Shown here: in pieces, positions 60,960 through 64,000 of the stretch
Numbering within the stretch: position 1 is the first letter of the stretch
How the letters are laid out: every line of letters begins with the position of its first letter
Source: Capitella teleta
Taxonomy: Eukaryota; Annelida; Polychaeta; Capitellidae
NCBI GenBank assembly: GCA_000328365.1
Contig: KB309928.1
Coordinates: 398,081 to 462,080, forward strand
Direction of reading: 5' to 3'
Length of the DNA: 64,000 bases
Program-made: the position numbers and the translations under genes
Notes under the pieces: generated by a model
Database searches by the model: none
What the model saw: only the letters and a program-made list of their open reading frames with translations
What the model was told of the DNA's origin: nothing

Positions 60960-63771
60960 TTACGTGCGTGCCGTGTAGTATGTGCTCAAGGTCGCCTCTG
61001 TGCTCCAGTCTGAATCTGGGCCGCTAACCAAGACATACTTCACCTGATAAACGTAATACGAATCGGGCTCTAGATTCCCCAGCACCACAAAGTTGTCGGA
61101 TAAGTTTAGTGTCTCATAGTTCATAGCATCACCCTTCTTTGAGTAGCGGAGAACGTAGCCAATAACCTTCGTACTGTAATCGCACGGTGTCAGCTTTTCC
61201 GGCCATGAAATGTACGCGCTAACGAAGAACTGAACCTTGACTTTGAATGAAACTTGTGGGTTGTCCCAGGTGTCGATGTCGGCGTCATAAACGATGTGCT
61301 CTCGTTTCGTTTTGCGTTCCACGATGCCTGGGCTTGATGAACTGTAGTCTTCTGGTGACGTGCTGTTTCGTGTCTCAAGACTCCACTCGCCGTCCCAGTC
61401 GTCTTCTTCGTCAATGTCGTCCACTTCGACGACATCGGTGTCATCGGGACCGGGTCCTGGAGTTGGCTCTGAGAGGGACAAATGACGATGTGCTTAATGT
61501 GCATTCTCAAAAGTTTGTTGTTTGTCTATTGTGTTATAGCAACTTATATTGTAAGCATTATGAAATTGACAAGCAAATCATATGCTATAATTTCACATGT
61601 GAGTGTCGATTATAAATATAGCATACATATTGATGCTTTTCAATTCCATAGCACGACCGTCGAGCACTGTCAAGCAGATAATTAAACGTTCTCGGAATTT
61701 AATTAATGCCTATACTAGATTTTTACATGCGTGCATTATACATGTATTTACGCTTATAATAATATCGTTGCTTAGAAGACACGTTCAGTGTATAGGAGCA
61801 CTGCATTTACTAAAAGTGAGATAGAAAAGACGTACTGTCGACATCGTTTGTGAAATACTCCACAGTAGTTGACGATTGACCTCGACCTCTGTTTGTGTCA
61901 GGGATGACCCGGAAGTAATAAGTGATGTTTGGTCTTAGTCCTGAGATGGTGGTTTCGGTTGCTGTCCCTCCATAATGGACCACCCAGTCTTTCTGGTCGA
62001 GCTCGATGTTCCACGTGAAATACACGATGTACTCTGGAAAATTCCATTTCGTCAGACGATTTAGTATGTCCATGTCACTGACCATTAATAGCACTGTTGA
62101 TGTGCTTAGGGGGTCTCCACGATAGGGCTACCTCGGTTGGATAAACCCCGGGTAGGATCATCAAGTTCCTGGGAGGTGAAGTAGGGGCTACAAACAAACA
62201 AATTCAATCAATCATTCACTCGTTCAATTGTGAATAACCTTTGCTGACAGCTGTGGTAAAGTAAGATATTATATCAGACATGGGACCCAGGCCATTGCTG
62301 TTTCTAGCTTGTAGTTTGAAGAAGTAAGTTGTGTTGGCTGAGAGAGGGCCAAGGAAGGCTTCGGTGGATGTGCCTGGCAGGGCGTTGACGTGCCATTCCC
62401 GGTCGGGAAGGTCTTGGTCTTGAGTGTAGAAGACGATGTATCCAGTGATGTCGCCGTTCGGCTGACGGGGTGTTCGCCATTGTACACGAACGTTGTTTGA
62501 TTGGTCGATACCTTCGACATTCACGCTCCTTGGGGCCGATCCGGGGGCTGTGGGTGAACATTGATATAGCAGAGAAATGCAGAAGATAGCAGACCGACCT
62601 GTCTCGAACGTACGGTTGAAAGCGCTGACAGAGAACGGACTTGCACTTGCATCCAACACAGTGCGAACTTTGAACTCGTACTTGGTTCCTGGGACAAGGT
62701 CATAGAGGACGACCCTGAGGGCTTTGACGATCACAGACAGCGTCTTCCCGTTGGGCAGAGCCTGCACAGAGAAAGGCTGTCACTTTAAGCAATTACCATG
62801 CACTGTGCGTGTGGAGTATACCTGATAATGCACGTTGTAGTAGCGGTTGTCGGTGATAGTCTGCGGTCGGCCCAAGGATGGGTCATTCCACTGCAGCCAC
62901 GCGGTGTTCGGACTGAGAATTTTCGCTCTGAGTCCAGAGGGAGGGGTCAGCGTGTCCGGTGTCGGTCCATCTGATTCTTCTCGTGTGTAAATTAGGTCAT
63001 ACACAACTGGACCCTTGCCGTAGTTATTGTACGCACGTAAACTCACAACGTATTGCGTGGACGCCTCTGTGAAGAAATCATAACGTATTTTAACATGGAT
63101 CATAACGCACTGAATATGACTGACTCAGGTTCGTTATGGTGACGTTTCTGTTGCTGGCGTCGACGTACTTCCAGTTCACGTCTGGGACTCCTTCGCCGTA
63201 GCCGCATATGTAACCACGCACTATGATGTCCTCCTCAGGAGGCTGCCAACTGACGATGACGGAATCGGTGTACGTGCGCGTCCTCACGTAGGCCGGTTTG
63301 CCAGGCGACTGTGTCTCTTGCTCTGTGGACCGGAATTAGGAGAATCGGTTATGAAATCAACATGTACACCTTCAGCAGGAAGCTTACCCTCTTCGGTGCC
63401 TCGGCTGGCCTGGGGAAGAGGGACAGGTTCTGCGGTTCTGAGCTGAACCCAGCGCGATGGAGGACTCTTGCCATCGCACATGACGGCCACCACTCGGATC
63501 GAGTACAAGGTACCGGCAGAGAGGTCATACAAGGTCAAGGTCTGCCGGTCACCGTCAACTTTCCACGTGCGTGAGCGCATGGCATCTTCCTCCTTCATCC
63601 GGAGCATGTATCGGTCCACAGCACATCCGGGAACCTCTTCTCTGGGCGGCAGCCATCTGACATCGATAGTCTGTCGATGTCATACAGTCAAAATAAATAA
63701 AATTGGATTAACACACATGTTTACCGTAGAATTGATGATATCAACGGTCACTTGACGAGGTCTTGTTCGTA
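60960..63771 (-). CDS. DCC/neogenin-like fibronectin III protein, 3' part (last 684 residues)
   Basis: Exons (minus): 63771-63725, 63670-63388, 63322-63125, 63066-62822, 62761-62599, 62547-62239, 62187-62083, 62033-61836 and 61468-60960. Phases agree, and the stop is TAA at 60960-60962. Fibronectin III domains match DCC/neogenin domains in order: GYICGYGEG with SLRAYNNYGKGP (like their fourth), TDNRYYNVHY (fifth), and NGDITGYIVFY with YFFKLQARNSNGLGPMSD (sixth). In the family these are netrin/RGM receptors. Here a further fibronectin domain (APTSPPRNLM...), an acidic linker (PDDTDVVEVDDIDEEDD) with a basic RKTKRE site, and a last diverged fibronectin-like domain follow. The chain then ends at YTART with no membrane span and no cytoplasmic P motifs. 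The N-terminal part, with any Ig domains, lies beyond the right edge. Confidence 0.85.
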
Positions 63772-64000
63772 CTGCAAATAGATCAAAAAGATGAAATTGA
63801 CACGATGAATATTGGAAGAGAAACACGATCCCCATGCACCGCATGACATGGCCTCAATCTCTGACGATTTCCTTCCTTGTAGCTTCGCTCAATCTGTCAC
63901 TTGAGGTAACGACGTCTGTTTAGCACAAACGTCTGTCAATCATCTACTTTGATTGACAGCACGAAGGTCTTTCTGGTGAACGCTGATTGGCTTCCTGCTC
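63772..64000. other. Right edge, presumably intron of the DCC-like gene
   Basis: No exon could be recognised; the next upstream exon must end in phase 1. Confidence 0.4.

Noticed and set aside
1-64000. tRNA, rRNA or CRISPR features
   Set aside because: I found no tRNA-like internal promoter boxes in the right spacing, no rRNA sequence and no spaced repeat array.

Overview
This window is a piece of an animal nuclear genome. It is AT-rich and gene-poor, and nearly all of its genes are spliced with GT-AG introns. The gene families are metazoan: an ankyrin/SOCS-box protein, a two-domain receptor tyrosine phosphatase and a DCC/neogenin-type fibronectin protein. Introns are very small, mostly 49 to 65 bases in three separate genes, while the spaces between genes run to many kilobases. 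Such tiny introns fit lineages with compact introns such as some sponges, but the sequence alone does not fix the species.

Layout. Bases 1 to 7 kb hold a decayed LINE piece and microsatellites, with no gene. At 7.1 to 8.6 kb is an intronless sulfotransferase gene on the minus strand. From 8.6 to 27 kb there is no convincing gene; it holds one copy of a TA-flanked inverted-repeat transposon (MITE), a perfect X-box and an orphan exon candidate. At 27.0 to 28.3 kb is a plus-strand four-pass membrane protein gene. It meets, tail to tail, a three-exon orphan gene on the minus strand (28.5 to 30.3 kb), and their poly(A) signals lie side by side. The first intron counted from the orphan gene's 3' end carries a Tc1-like transposase fossil. 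LINE and Gypsy fragments lie at 31.9 to 34.0 kb around an intronless His/Cys-rich protein gene. A single-pass membrane protein gene (35.1 to 36.1 kb) and a long ankyrin/SOCS-box gene (37.1 to 39.5 kb) follow.

From 40.7 to 54.7 kb is the densest part. It holds an 11-exon patatin phospholipase with two EF-hands (minus), a 12-exon receptor tyrosine phosphatase (plus), a second MITE copy and an alpha-crystallin-domain gene (minus). After a LINE with much of its reverse transcriptase, the right end (61.0 to 63.8 kb, minus) is the 3' part of a DCC/neogenin-like gene that ends with no membrane anchor.

There is no operon-like arrangement and no shared pathway that I can prove. The phosphatase, the DCC-like protein and the two small membrane proteins suggest cell-surface functions. 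The reading frames of the spliced genes were checked by hand: exon lengths and intron phases add up exactly in every model given.
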